A stretch of DNA of 64,000 nucleotides from Dacryopinax spathularia (taxonomy: Eukaryota > Basidiomycota > Dacrymycetes > Dacrymycetales > Dacrymycetaceae). The stretch spans positions 186,001 through 250,000 of the forward strand of contig JBBPFI010000012.1 of the NCBI GenBank assembly GCA_037974965.1, written 5' to 3'. Below are positions 1 to 11,400 of the stretch, one piece after another. The notes beneath the pieces were generated by a model. That model was not told the DNA's origin and did no database searches. It saw only the letters and a list, made by a program, of their open reading frames with translations. A program made the translations under genes and the position numbers. How positions within the stretch are numbered: position 1 is the stretch's first letter; each line of letters opens with the position of its first letter.

Positions 1-169
1 AGTTAGCTTGGTGGATTCTCAGGTGACGTCTTTCGGACTGCAAACTCGGCATTCAATCTGCCGATACCACGTCGTGTCAGTCATAATGAGAGAGCTGGAC
101 GCACTCCACGGACAAGGGACGAACTAATGGTATCACTAAGTCAAACAGTTACACGAGGCTATGTATGCT

Positions 170-2354
170 CTAACTAAAGCAAGAGGCGGGTATTGTGTGC
201 GGGGCCAGACCCCGCTTGCGAAGATCATCCACAAGAAATCGGTTATGCACTTTAATGACCTCATCCAAGAAGAATTCGTACCGAACAGGCAACATCTCGC
301 GTACAATTGGGTAGAAGTTGTTCAGCCACGCATTGACCTGTTCACATTTCGAAGAATTGAACGTCCATACCTTTCTCTCCTCATCGATGAGCTCGGGAAA
401 AGCCGAGGGGTTGCAATGATAACCGCAATACCAATCCCTTTCGGTATGTTTGCTTTTGAAGTGGAAGACGTCTACAACGAGTGCTGTGTCCTGGAAGAAA
501 TCTCGGAGGGGCGGGCGATCGTTGATGTATTTGTGAAGCTGGCAGTTGTTATCGTAGAATAATACGTCAGGTAGCGATGCGGGCGTGGGAAAGACCGTGC
601 ATAGGAACTCCTGGCGCGATGGGTAAGAACCACGCGAATGCAGAATGAGAGCGAATCCTACAGCGACCGATTCCAAGCTTTCGGCTCCATAGAAAGTCCC
701 CCTTGCCAGGATTATGCCGCATGGGCGTACGACAAGTTGTTCATTGTGCGTACGCCTACGTGTGAAGCGCGCCTTCACCTTCCTTGCCATCCTTGACGCG
801 CACGAGGACGTGCCTTGCGCACCCACATCCGGCTCTCCTTCGACATCCGATTCTTCTTCTATATCCGGTAGAATGTTGAAGGGTTCGTCTTGCAGGAGAG
901 TGTCGCCTCAAAGATATGCGCGTGTGCGATCCAGACGCTTTCTCAAGAGGGAGAATGATTGATTATCAGCGCGAAACTTGGCCTCCGCTGCGATATGCTC
1001 AGTGGAAGTGCAGGTCTGATAGCCAGTCCGCGCAGGTGCGTCGCAGCCTTCTACACAGCAAACGGCCGCAAGGTGTGCGTGCTGTAGGCAATAGCGAGCT
1101 CGATTACTGACCAGAGGGTTGGGACAGTTGTGTTCCGCACAGCAGGGTCGATTGATGGCCACTCCATCAGTGACTGCGCAGGACAGCATGTCTGGCCAAT
1201 AGGTGAGCAGATATGCAGGAGCGCTTATGGGCTTTCCTTACATTCTTGTCCGTCGCGCAGGAAAAATTTTCTACAAGTGTCGCAAGCATGAGCCCAATGC
1301 TCTTGTCCATGCTCGGCGATGAAGATGTTCCGCTCGAGCATTGCGCTGGTGAGCCGTTCAGTTTGGGTCAGTCCAGGGTGGTGCGGAAGTCGAAGCTGGG
1401 TGTTGTGTTCGGCGTGATGTAGCAATAACGAGTAGAGATCGAACAAATCGGCAATGTACTCGCTGCGCAATAAAGGTACTTGATAGGCTCCCTTGGTGGG
1501 AAAGCTGGGAGCGGAGAGTGTAGTATTGTACACTAGAGCATTCGAGCTCATGGATGAACTGGATGTACGAGGAGAGTGAGTCAGGCAGGACAGAGGGATG
1601 TAGAAGGAGAGAAACTAACTGGGAGAACACTGTGAGCGCGCGGAACAGTTCGCAAAGCTGCCTCTCGAACAAGAAGTGCTTTTCCCCTTGAATGACTGTG
1701 GGGAGGCCAGTATAGTACACCCGGTAGAGCAGACCATCTGCACCGGGTTGACATGCGTAATTGAGGTGGTAGGTTGAGCGGCACGACATGCATCTCAAGG
1801 AGGTTACGAGCACCGGGAAGGCGCCTCGACCGAGGGTATAGACAGAGGCTTGATGTCTGCGTGGATCAGACAGGCGCGCCCGACGATTTTGCGCGAGGAA
1901 GACAGGGCAGTTTGAGTACGTGCAGGTACGCGTCGGTGGGTAGAACTCTTCGGCGGCTGGAACGAGTGAATAAAGCACAAGCCGTTCGAGACGTTATCTT
2001 ACCTAGCCCGTAGCTCTGAGCATGCTCCGCAAGAAGCCGGTAGTCATCGACTAGAGAGGGTGATAGCGCAGTGACGTCCTTCCCATGTATCCAGATGGCC
2101 TCCCGAAACGCAGCCCACAGCGCCAGTACCTGCCCATTGCTGATATGTAAACTGCCAGTGAGAAGCGAGACTACTGAGTTGGGCAGATCCAGCGGCGGGA
2201 GGTCGATACCCTCGACACTGGTATCTTGTTGCCAAGAAATACGGTTTTGTAGACGACGGGCGATGATGAAGAACTGCAGAGTTTGGTCGACAGAGATATT
2301 ACCGACAGATGGCCTGAGTCTTTTTAAACGCGTATAGACCTCAGTTAACAACAT
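170..2354 (-). CDS. CxC5/CxC6 cysteine-cluster protein with KDZ-like transposase domain
   Basis: This is a KDZ (Kyakuja-Dileera-Zisupton) DNA-transposon protein of basidiomycetes. The reading order on the minus strand is a helical N-terminus, a CxC5-type cluster (CTYSNC, then RCMSC further on), a CxC6-type cluster (CCAEHNCPNP, then CCVEGC), and a transposase-like C-terminus with YDNNCQLHKYI, YHCNPSAFPEL and FNSSKCEQVNAW. At least three introns are supported, at 1957-2002, about 1556-1602 and about 1190-1240. The first in-frame ATG is at 2354; the frame is open further upstream without an ATG. An in-frame TGA at 908-910 separates the CxC6 and transposase parts, unless a 48-nt intron with a weak GTCTGG donor removes it. 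It may therefore be a decaying or domesticated copy. Family identity is from memory of conserved motifs. Confidence 0.75.
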
Positions 2355-2965
2355 TGATAGAGTGAGCAGACGTAGGCCGACAGTGGAATACAGACGAAGA
2401 AGGGGTATAGAAGCCCAGTGGGATGTCGAAGGAGACTGGGATGTAGGAGCAGGACGATAGGGAACAGTCACTAAGCCGAGGTGATTATGATTGCAAGCAT
2501 AAGGCAAAAACCCTTAAGGTCGCGAGCGGGGGAAGCATTGTGGCGGTGCCGGCTATTGGGGCTGCTCGGGACGAGTACAGACATGGGACAGATGGGACAC
2601 GGGACATTTCACGGAAGCTGGAAGTACTGACAACACATGTTGTTAGCCTTATTGTTCAAATTATTGTTAAGTTCGAGTGGAGAGCTCCAGTTGTTTGGTC
2701 GCGAGTATCGGAGTTATGGGGCCTGCGGGACTGTACTGATTAGGGAAATGGGAAGGAGCGAGAAGAAAGAAGGAGCGCGAGAGAGAGCGAGATAACGTCA
2801 GATTCGTATGTGTAGCATAGCCCGAGGTATAAGGTATCCGCCTGTACTTCCGGGTATCAGCCTCCCCTCGAAGCGCTCGCTCGTAATCGTGAATCGTGAT
2901 CATCCAATCGTCGCAAAAGTATACACGGCCGCGTGTACGACTCGTCAGCATAGACCAGCGGCGAC
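2355..2965. other. Gene-poor spacer between the KDZ gene and SEC8
   Basis: No convincing gene is seen here. The normal C-terminal continuation of SEC8 would be expected on the minus strand of this stretch, but no Sec8-like peptide can be read in any frame. The upstream (5') side of the KDZ gene lies at the low-coordinate end. Confidence 0.5.
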
Positions 2966-5755
2966 CTACTCATACCCCCCACCACCGCCGAAATCCTCCA
3001 AAAGGCCCACATCCTCCTTCCCCTCCCACACCCCCGGCGGCAAGACCTCCCCCACCCTCTGCAAGAAAGCCTGCGTCGGGCCCAGCAGCACGCTCACGAG
3101 CTGTGCACTCGGCCTAACCAACAGTCTATGTTTCTCCGTCGTCGTGAACCTCTCATCCGCCCCTCCTCCTCCTCCCGCTCCCGTGTAGCCAGCTCGGGAA
3201 AGAGCAGTCACGTGCTCACCCCCTGTGGGGCTTACAAGGCCGGGCGCGTTGTCCCGCAATACGCGGGTGATCTCCTCTTCGTGTCGTTTGAGCACACGTG
3301 TGGAGAGGCGGGCGTCCGACTCGGAAAAGCGGAACGCGGGCTTGGACCTGTCCCGGAGCGTACGGCCGGCGAGCGCTTCGGTCAGTGAGGCGATGGGGTT
3401 CAGGGTCGTGGAGAGGTGTTCTTCGTCTGTTAGTTGGTCGCGCAGGAGGGTGCGGACCTAAGAGAACGTCAGTCGATATTGCTCTGTATTGTCAGAAGGC
3501 GCAGGGACGTACTTCGTATAGTATTGGCTGGTATAGCTCTCCCAAAGGGAACAAACTTCCTCCCTTCGCTCCCGAGCTGTCTTTGAAGTCCCTCCTCTGC
3601 TCACGGGATCATCATCAATCAGCCTCACTCTCCCCTTTCGGAGTAAAGATAGACGCACCGTACTGATCCTAGCCGTAACCTCGTATACCACCCTCAGCCC
3701 CTGAAGCACTGCGTCCAACTTGGAGTACAGCGTCCAGAACAGATCTCTTAAGACTTCTCGCTCCGCTTCCCGTTTCAAGCCTTCTAGCTCGGCAGACCGG
3801 AGCTTGCCAAGGGTGGTCACTTTCGTTACTGGGTTCGCGGCTGGGTTCCCTAGGCTCGACAAGGACAGACGCGTTGAGGCGCTGAATGTTGAACGCCGGC
3901 CGAGCGAGTCCCGTCGCTCGGAGACTTCTTCGATGGTCGTTTCGATTAGCTGGTGGATCTCGGCCGGCAAACGCTGTGCGACGACGTCCAGGCTGTATCC
4001 CAGTTGTCCTAGGACAGCAAGCGACTCGAGCACAGTCTCCATATATGAAAAGCTGTCACTCTCGGGGTTCTTGGATGGCGGAGGACCGGAAGACTGCACG
4101 TCGTCTGGGAAGTTACCGGAGGCTGTGAAGGCTGTTACGACCGGGGAGGAGGTAGCGGGGGAGGGGATGAGGTCGAGCAGAGGGTCGATGGTGGGTCGCA
4201 CCGCGAGGTCGGCGAGGAAGCGGGAGAGCTTTGTTGCTGGTCTGGCGGGCGTGGCGGGTGTGGGGGCGGTCGAGGGTTGCGGAGAACCTTGGGTGGCTTC
4301 GAGGATGGGTACTACATTACGATTAGAGTCAGTCACGAAAGGACTCGGGTGGGCTTACGTGAATCCTGCCCGGGGGTATAGGCAAACCACCTGCTCTCGC
4401 ACCAGAACGACTTCAAATACAGATGATTATGCAGTTCCTCAATCAAGATATCGCGCAACGCCTGTCCATACCATCAGCAGAAATCCTCAAAATGGACAAT
4501 AAGCCAGGCACATACGGTTTCCTGACTGCTTAGATAACTCCTCAGATCTGCGACGGCGCCAATTTCTAGCATGTCGGGCTTGCTGATCGTTTTGAGGTTC
4601 TTGACAAGTAGTACGGCGGCTTGTAGGATCCGTTTATCCGTTACTAGGCTCTCCAGCTGATCAGGAATGTTCTTCAGGTCCTCGCTGTCCCCTCCCGCGT
4701 CAGCAATCATATGCATAGGGGCTGAGGTGTGGCGACGCACATCTCATCCAGAAGCTTGAGCATCTCGTCCAGCGCGTGATTCCGGCTCCAGAGCTGGACG
4801 AGGTCTGCTCGTTTGCTACCCAGTGCTTCTCGGACTTCGGTTAGGCGGAGCTTGGCTTCTTGGATCTGCTCTTGGGTTGCGGAGAGGGAGGTAAGGAGGG
4901 CGGCATGATGCGGCAGAGAAGCGGCGAAGGACTGATAGTGTTCTGATAGACAGCGTTAGCCGGATATACTGAATCTGGGGACGGAACGCGTACTGTCGAC
5001 AGTCGCTTTCAGCGCTCGCTCCAGAGCAAACTTCGTTCTTCGGAAAGAGTCGAGGTCGCGACCGATTGATGAGCTATCTAATAGCGAGAGTGCTACCTCT
5101 ACCGGGTTGAACTGTTTCTGGGGTCAGCTGCAGTAGCTCATACATGGCATAGGCTCACATCGTCATCAGCCAGTACATTCCACTCGTCCTTGATCCTATC
5201 GAGGACAGCATCCAGCTCATTCCCCGGTCTCCTCCCGTTCGCTCGTCTGTCTCTATCTCTGTCCCGGTCTCTGTCCCTCCCATCCCGTCGATCTCGTGTC
5301 GCCGACCGACCATTCACCTCTGACGTCCCACTCCCATTCGTCATCTTCCTCCTCGTCTCGCCCGCGTTCTGAAAAGCGGCAATGGCAGCTCCCAATGCTC
5401 TAGGAGTCTCCACTTCCGGCTCGGGCTCAGGCTCGTCATATATCAACCCCTTCTCATCGTCAGACGGGGCAAACCGTGCCGAGGCATAGCTGTCGCTCGG
5501 CTGATGACCAGGTCGCCATTGGTTTCCCGACTGGACAGAAGCTGATGAGCTTAGTCGTTCCCGTAGGTTCGACCGGGCTGGCCTGGAGGGTGCTGATGCC
5601 GATGTCGGTAAGGGCGGAGTAGCGGTTCGCGAGCTCTGGCCGTCGCGCGCTGCACGACTGACATTGAGGGGCGCAATTGATGAGCTGCCTGCGCCATAAT
5701 ACTGATCTGAGGGCTGTCGCCTAGGTTGGGTTGGGAAAGGTGCCTGGCGCGACAT
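2966..5755 (-). CDS. SEC8: Exocyst complex component Sec8, C-terminally short
   Basis: Sec8 is an exocyst subunit that tethers secretory vesicles to the plasma membrane. The start at 5755 (MSRQAPFPTQ) leads through a disordered N-terminus with an RD dipeptide run (about 5260-5300) into the Sec8 head (IKDEWNVLADDD), joined across a 41-nt intron (5118-5158) to FNPVEVALSLLD. Further exons give IEDLKNIPDQLESLV, SKPDMLEIGAVADLRSYL, ALRDILIEELHNHL, a long exon around 3700-4290, LYQPILYE and RTLLRDQLTDEEHLSTTLN. The last exon reads GEVLPPGVWEGK...VGLLEDF and then a glycine run and a stop. Family members, as I recall them, continue for several hundred residues after this point; this model gives roughly 780 residues. 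Either the gene is truncated at the KDZ side or a rearrangement or assembly join lies here. Confidence 0.88.
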
Positions 5756-6181
5756 TGTCGCGTTTTGTTAGGAGAAGCTAGTCGTTTAATATGAGCTCGT
5801 CGACGTCCAGGGGGTGTAAGGACGACCTCGAAACGCTGGTGGCGGTGGCGGAGGCAAGGCCCCGATATGAACACTGCGTTGTCGACGACCACCATCAGTC
5901 TATAAGAGAAGGATCTTTGTGGTTATCTCTGCTTGCCAGCGCCTCTATAGACGGTGAAGTCATGCTCCAGAATGGCTCATGAAGCGCGCCGCGATTCTCT
6001 CAAACAGAAGCGAAGGTGGTCCGCATTATGCGAGATATGATGTACGCTACTACAATACATGTCCCAGCACACATGTCCCAGACGAATTGCTCTAGTGGGA
6101 GATGCTACAACACAAGCGCCATGTTTTGGAAGGTCCGCGAGCTCCTCTCGACATAGGCGAATGCACATTCTTTCGCCGGAA
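5756..6181. other. Intergenic, SEC8 upstream region
   Basis: It holds the 5' flank of SEC8 and the 3' flank of the next F-box gene. No further gene or clear site was recognised. Confidence 0.4.
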
Positions 6182-7645
6182 TCAGTCATATCTCCGGCGC
6201 TTCGCAGCTGGCTCGTCGTCGCACTCAACACCCAAGCTTGCAAGGCGCGTCCTATCTCTCTTGTTGGGAGGGGGAACAAGCGACATCTGCCGTATTCGCC
6301 TTGTGATAATCGTGTTTACGCGTGCGGCCGCGCAGTTGACAATGGCATCCGATAGCACCGGATCAAACACCTCATCCACTCCCGGACCTTCCCAAGCTGG
6401 TCCGCTTGCAACTGCCCTTCGTCCTGATCGACGCGAATGCACACCGAGCCTCGTAAGCTTGGGCAACATCAGCCTGTGGTGGATATTCGCCATGCGCAGG
6501 AAAAGCGGTTTGAGATCGACATTGTCAATGTCGAGGTTGAGTTCACGCACTGTGCCATGGCACTGTAGGAGGACGAGGAACCAGATGTGGAAATCGCCCG
6601 TCGTCTTGTACGTGTTGCGTTCGTCCGCGATGACGGTTATCCTCTTCAGGAGTGGCATTCGGAACATCCGGGTCATCTCCCAGATCCTTCTTGGAAGGTC
6701 TTGCAACCTCAGGCTGCGCAAGTTGTTGAAGTGAATCGGTGCTTCGAGCGGTGTCCGTGCGAACGAGCAGAAGACATCGTCGCTGAATGACAGTTCTAGA
6801 TCCGAGACGTACGAGAATTCTCGCAGGAAGGCGAAGATATCGGCGACGCTCGACTGACGGATGTTGACCGTCAGCTGCCGCAGAACCGGTGCGTTGATAC
6901 GGACGACGGGGGAGCCCTCGAGGTCGATGAATAACCTGTGTAGCGTGGGCCACTCCTTGTTCTGCGTTGGACCGAGTTTCCTCTTGCAGTTGCTGCCGCA
7001 CTCGGCAAGTCGAAGCGAAACGTCGTACATCCTCCCCTCCTCCGGTAGCACGGACGTGACGAGGGTTTCCAGGGCGTGAGGGCAGGCGGTCAAGTCGAGC
7101 CTCCCGACGCGGGCTCCCCACTTCATCAGGAAGATCGCAACCTCGTCGAAAGACAAGAGCGACGCATCATGACACCAGACATTGACGAGCTCAATACCGA
7201 GCTGCGCGTTCGCCGCGTATCGCCGGATATTCCAGTCCGCCTCCTCCAGCTCGTCGTCGTCGGTGATCCGATAGCTCGACCAGAGGGCCGGGTTTCCCAG
7301 GACGATATCCCTCCATTTCCTGCAAACGCGTGCGATGACGAATTGGTTGGGATACCGCTGAGGAAGATCGTCCTTTGCGAAGTCGAAGATCCGACCGAGG
7401 ACTTCAACAGGCAAGCGCGATATGGGCGATCTGGCCCGCCTCGCCCAAGCGAATTGCTTTTCTACTTCGGCCAGGCAACGCTTTGCGTGCTCAAGGTGCT
7501 GCTCGCTTTCGTGGATGTCCTTGACGAGCTTCAGTCCGCGTGTGAGGATCTCCATTTCGGACTGCGTGAGTGGAAGCTCGTGATGCGCGGCGATCCATTT
7601 GTGCGTCAAGGTGAACGAGAATGGATCTTCTGGGTCGACGAGCAT
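6182..7645 (-). CDS. F-box domain protein, single exon
   Basis: A 487-residue uninterrupted frame starts at ATG 7645. Residues about 25-65 form a predicted coiled coil (LTQSEMEILTRGLKL...), followed by an F-box at about residues 72-115 (ISRLPVEVLGRIFDFA ... VCRKWRDIVLGNPALWSS). The rest is leucine-rich with irregular repeats (LRSLRLQDLP, VRELNLDIDN), as in the large agaricomycete family of F-box substrate adaptors of SCF ubiquitin ligases. The C-terminus ends with a basic AKRRRYD that could serve as a nuclear signal. The coiled coil before the F-box is typical of that family. The substrate is unknown. It is flanked by same-strand genes with ordinary intergenic distances. Confidence 0.85.
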   Translation of the reverse strand: MLVDPEDPFSFTLTHKWIAAHHELPLTQSEMEILTRGLKLVKDIHESEQHLEHAKRCLAEVEKQFAWARRARSPISRLPVEVLGRIFDFAKDDLPQRYPNQFVIARVCRKWRDIVLGNPALWSSYRITDDDELEEADWNIRRYAANAQLGIELVNVWCHDASLLSFDEVAIFLMKWGARVGRLDLTACPHALETLVTSVLPEEGRMYDVSLRLAECGSNCKRKLGPTQNKEWPTLHRLFIDLEGSPVVRINAPVLRQLTVNIRQSSVADIFAFLREFSYVSDLELSFSDDVFCSFARTPLEAPIHFNNLRSLRLQDLPRRIWEMTRMFRMPLLKRITVIADERNTYKTTGDFHIWFLVLLQCHGTVRELNLDIDNVDLKPLFLRMANIHHRLMLPKLTRLGVHSRRSGRRAVASGPAWEGPGVDEVFDPVLSDAIVNCAAARVNTIITRRIRQMSLVPPPNKRDRTRLASLGVECDDEPAAKRRRYD

Positions 7646-8418
7646 GTTGATGACGAACGAGGACGGGCGAAAAATTGAGGTTTATGGATTGTGGATATGG
7701 TGCAACCATGAGCAACAAGCCTTTTTGTACGCAGCCTGCATCCGCAATGACTGAGAATCGGCCTCGTTTCGCATCATGAGCGCAGTGTAAAATGCGGATG
7801 CGACCCGCGGAGAAGGTCTGATCCGAGCAAGGCACGCAGCATCTACCTTTGAAGTTTCAAGATATCAGAGATCATAGTCGTCCCAAAGGGGCAGTAGGAA
7901 GTGCCAAGCGTGGAGGACGAAAAAAATACCGAGACAAGAGGACGATGAGATCGTAGGGAGCCACCAGCGAGTCATGGTGCGGAAAGGTGAGGCCGCTGCT
8001 TGCAGAAGCTTCGAGAGTGGGCAGGTCCAAGCGAGACATGCAAACCTACCCGCTCGTCCTTGCCTTCCTGCCTCTTTGGGCTACCAACCGAGAACTACTT
8101 TGTTGCTGACTTGGAAGGTTTTCCAAATCGGTCATCGAGTTTGAGAATCTTAGAATGGCTCGCTGCAGGGTGAATGGATCCGACACCCCTGGTCATCCCT
8201 TTGGGAATGTCAACAAAGCCACGCGTAAACGCACTTTCATTCGAAGACATGGCTAGACAGGGGAATGTACATCTGAACACGGTTGAGCGCGTTCTTGGCG
8301 TATACCTACTTGGCTATTTGACATGGTAAAAGATCAGGGTTTCATTCTTTCAGTGGGCATTTGAGAAATTCATATGGGGTTTCATGTTCATCAGACAGTT
8401 ATCTGAGCCTCGAGTGGA
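7646..8418. other. Intergenic, no gene recognised
   Basis: A small minus-strand frame at 8095-8280 (61 codons) is the longest ATG frame not explained by neighbours. It shows no recognisable motif and is not called as a gene. Confidence 0.4.
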
Positions 8419-11400
8419 TTAGCCTTGGTTGGGCCCCTCTCCATCAAAGAACCAGTCACGAGCCCACCAGCGCAGACCGCCCGGATGTCCCTCCGGGATC
8501 GCGTGTGCCGTGTTGCGGCCCGCGCCCTGCCATACCGGAGGAGGAAAGTTGGCGGCTGCCCGAGGAACAGAAGGTCCAGCAGCGGCCTGTTGTCCTCCTT
8601 GCGGGACATGGGGAACAGAGGGTTGGGGTTGAGGAGCCGCACCCACATTGGCATTAGCAGCAGCCTGCGGGGCGCCGCCTGCCTGCGAGGCGCCCGTTCC
8701 GTGGGGAGCGCTGTTCGTCTGCGGGGCGACGTTCACCTGCGAAGCGCCAGTTCCCTGGGCAGCGATATTCGTCGGCGCGGGGCCGTTCACCTGCGCAGTG
8801 CCGTTTGCTTGGGGAGCGGCAGTTGGCGGAGAGGCCCCAACTGGTTGTTGCGCGCCAGCTGGCTGAACTTGCGGGACCTGTACCGTCGGTCCGACAGGAG
8901 GTTGAGCGGGCGGATTCGCAAAGATCACAAAGATGTTGTTCCCATTTGCGTTACCTGTGGCTGTGGCGATGGCCTGCGCTTGGTGAGCAGCTTGCACCGT
9001 AGGCTGGTGAGCGGCCTGCGTCTGGTTCGTCCAGACTCCTGGCATCGACAACGAGAACGCCACTCGTAACTGTCGAGTGGGTGAAGACGAAGCGGCAGCA
9101 CTAGGATTCGTGCTGGCCTGTGGTACATGGGAAGGTCCAGGAACCGCTTGCCTTTGTTCAGCGGGATGCTCGGTCACAGCAGGAGTAGGTGGACCACTGT
9201 TTGCACTGTGTGTAACTCCTACCCCGGAGCCGGAGCCGTGTTGTGCCTGTCCGACCGCGTGCACGACGGCAGGGGGAGTGATGGCGCTGATCGGATCCGG
9301 AGCGGGAGGTTCGGTAACATGTCCAGCAAGGGGATTGACAGCATTGGCCGAACTCGACACGGAAGGTCCCGTGACATGTCCAGCAGCGTCGGCAGCCCTT
9401 GCTTGTGGGGTGGAAGGCACAACAAACGAAGGATGGGTCTGGTTGGCAGTAGTCCCACCGGAAGGGCCAGCCTCAGCAGCAGGTCCGTTGCGGGACGACT
9501 CCCCGGCTCGTCCCAAAGACAGCTGAGCAAAGGACGGAGACACCACGTCCTCAGGCCTAGGATGGGCCTGCATCTGCGGCGTCATGGGGTAGCCGGGAGG
9601 CCTCACCCATCTTGGGAGGCGCAACGGACGAATGATACCATTCGTAGTGGCGGTCCCGGAACCGGAGGAAAAGGCTTGAGATCCCTGGGCCGCCGGAATC
9701 TGCGTCTGAGTGATCGACGGTTGAGTCACAACAGGCTGCAGCTGGGCTGGCCCCCCCTGGGGAGCTTGCATACCGCGGTCGACTTGCGCAGTATTGGAGG
9801 CGAGCTGGGGCGCTGCGGACGGTCCAACCTCCGGCCTCGGTTGATTCTGGGGTAACGGCTGGGAAGGCTGATAACTGGGCGCACTCTGATGCACGGCATG
9901 GTAGTGTTGATGGTGATGCTCCTGAGTCTGCGACTGCGGATAGGATGGGTTCTGGTTGGGGATAGCGGAGGGCTGATGTTGCGTAGGATGCTGGTGCTCG
10001 TTGCGCTGATCCTGGAAGAGTGGCTGATACTGGCCATGCTGATTTTGCGCATGTGGTTGGTATCCGTCTTGATTTTGCATACCCTGCTGGTGGTGATTTG
10101 CTTGATGTACGGCAGCCTGGTGATACTGGCCTTGCTGATACTGGTTCTGCTGATACTGGTTCGGTTGATACTGGTTCTGTTCGTAGTGGGGATATTGATA
10201 CTGTGCGGGTTGCACATACTGGGTTTGCTGAGACGGTGCGGCTTGCGCATATTGGGTTTGCTGAGACGGTGCGGCTTGCCCATACTGAGTTTGTTGATAC
10301 TGCACACGAGCGTCATTCTGTGCTGACTGATATTGCTGCTGATATTCGACATGTTGGAGTTGCTCTGGTTGTTGATACTGGGGGTACACAGGCGTCAAAG
10401 TCACCGGCTGACCCCCTTGTTGCATCTGAATCAAGGGGGGCACCTGAGAGGTAGCGGCCTGAGCATTTGCCGCCGTATGATATCCGTGTGACTGATAGGC
10501 GTTCGTATGGTACGTTTGCTGGTTAACGGCTGGCTGTGCAGTAGAGCGCTGATGTTGGGATGCTTGATTGGGTGGATGGGCCGCCTGCTGGTGATAGGGG
10601 GCATACGCCTGAGCCTGCGCAGGCGGGGGGCCGGCGTCTAGCTCCATTGGCGCATCGACCTGCCGGGTGGGGGCAGAGGGAGGAACGTGCCGAGCGGCAT
10701 CGGATTGAGGAGCCTGATTCATCACAGCAACCCTGGAAGCATGAAGCTCAGACACTTGCGCCAGAACGGCAAGACCTCCAAACGCTTGCTGGTCGAACGG
10801 TCGCACAGCATGCACGTCTCCCGGACGTGGATTGGCTTGGACGACGATGTGGCCGGCAGGAGCGAGACCAACTTGACTGCCTGCACGCTGGTCACCAACA
10901 GGGCTCAGTGCAGGATTCGTCTGACGATCAGGCTCCACGCCAGCGACGAAAGGCGGAGATGTAGCTGGATGAGACGCCCGGCCAGGTTCGATAGCACCAG
11001 CGAAAGGCGGTGATCCAGCGGGATGGGTAGCACCTCGAGGCTCGACACCCGCCACGAAAGGCGGCGACAGGGCCGGGTGGGACGTCCCTCCGAACTCCGA
11101 GCTGGAAGTGGGACTGTCCCCTGGATGACTGATTCCACGCCCACTGTCGCTCGCGGCTGCCGGCTGAGGAGTGCTTTCATGGCGAGTCGCTTCCGGCGCA
11201 TTTGTATGAGCGAGCTGGGGTCGGACCGGCGGGGGAGCCATCCTGTCCGTTGGCACCTGCAATGACGCGTTCAATGTGACGTTCGTTAGAACAGAGGCCT
11301 GTATAGTAGATGCGGCCGCATGGCTTGATTGATGTACAGCACTGGAGTTGGTCGAAGTAGCAGAAGCAGCACGCTGGACGCTCGTACCTGGGTGCTCCGG

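Noticed and set aside
1-169. Continuation of the KDZ gene downstream of 170
   Set aside because: The protein ends at a position normal for the domain, and no further motif or terminal repeat is visible in the first 169 bases.
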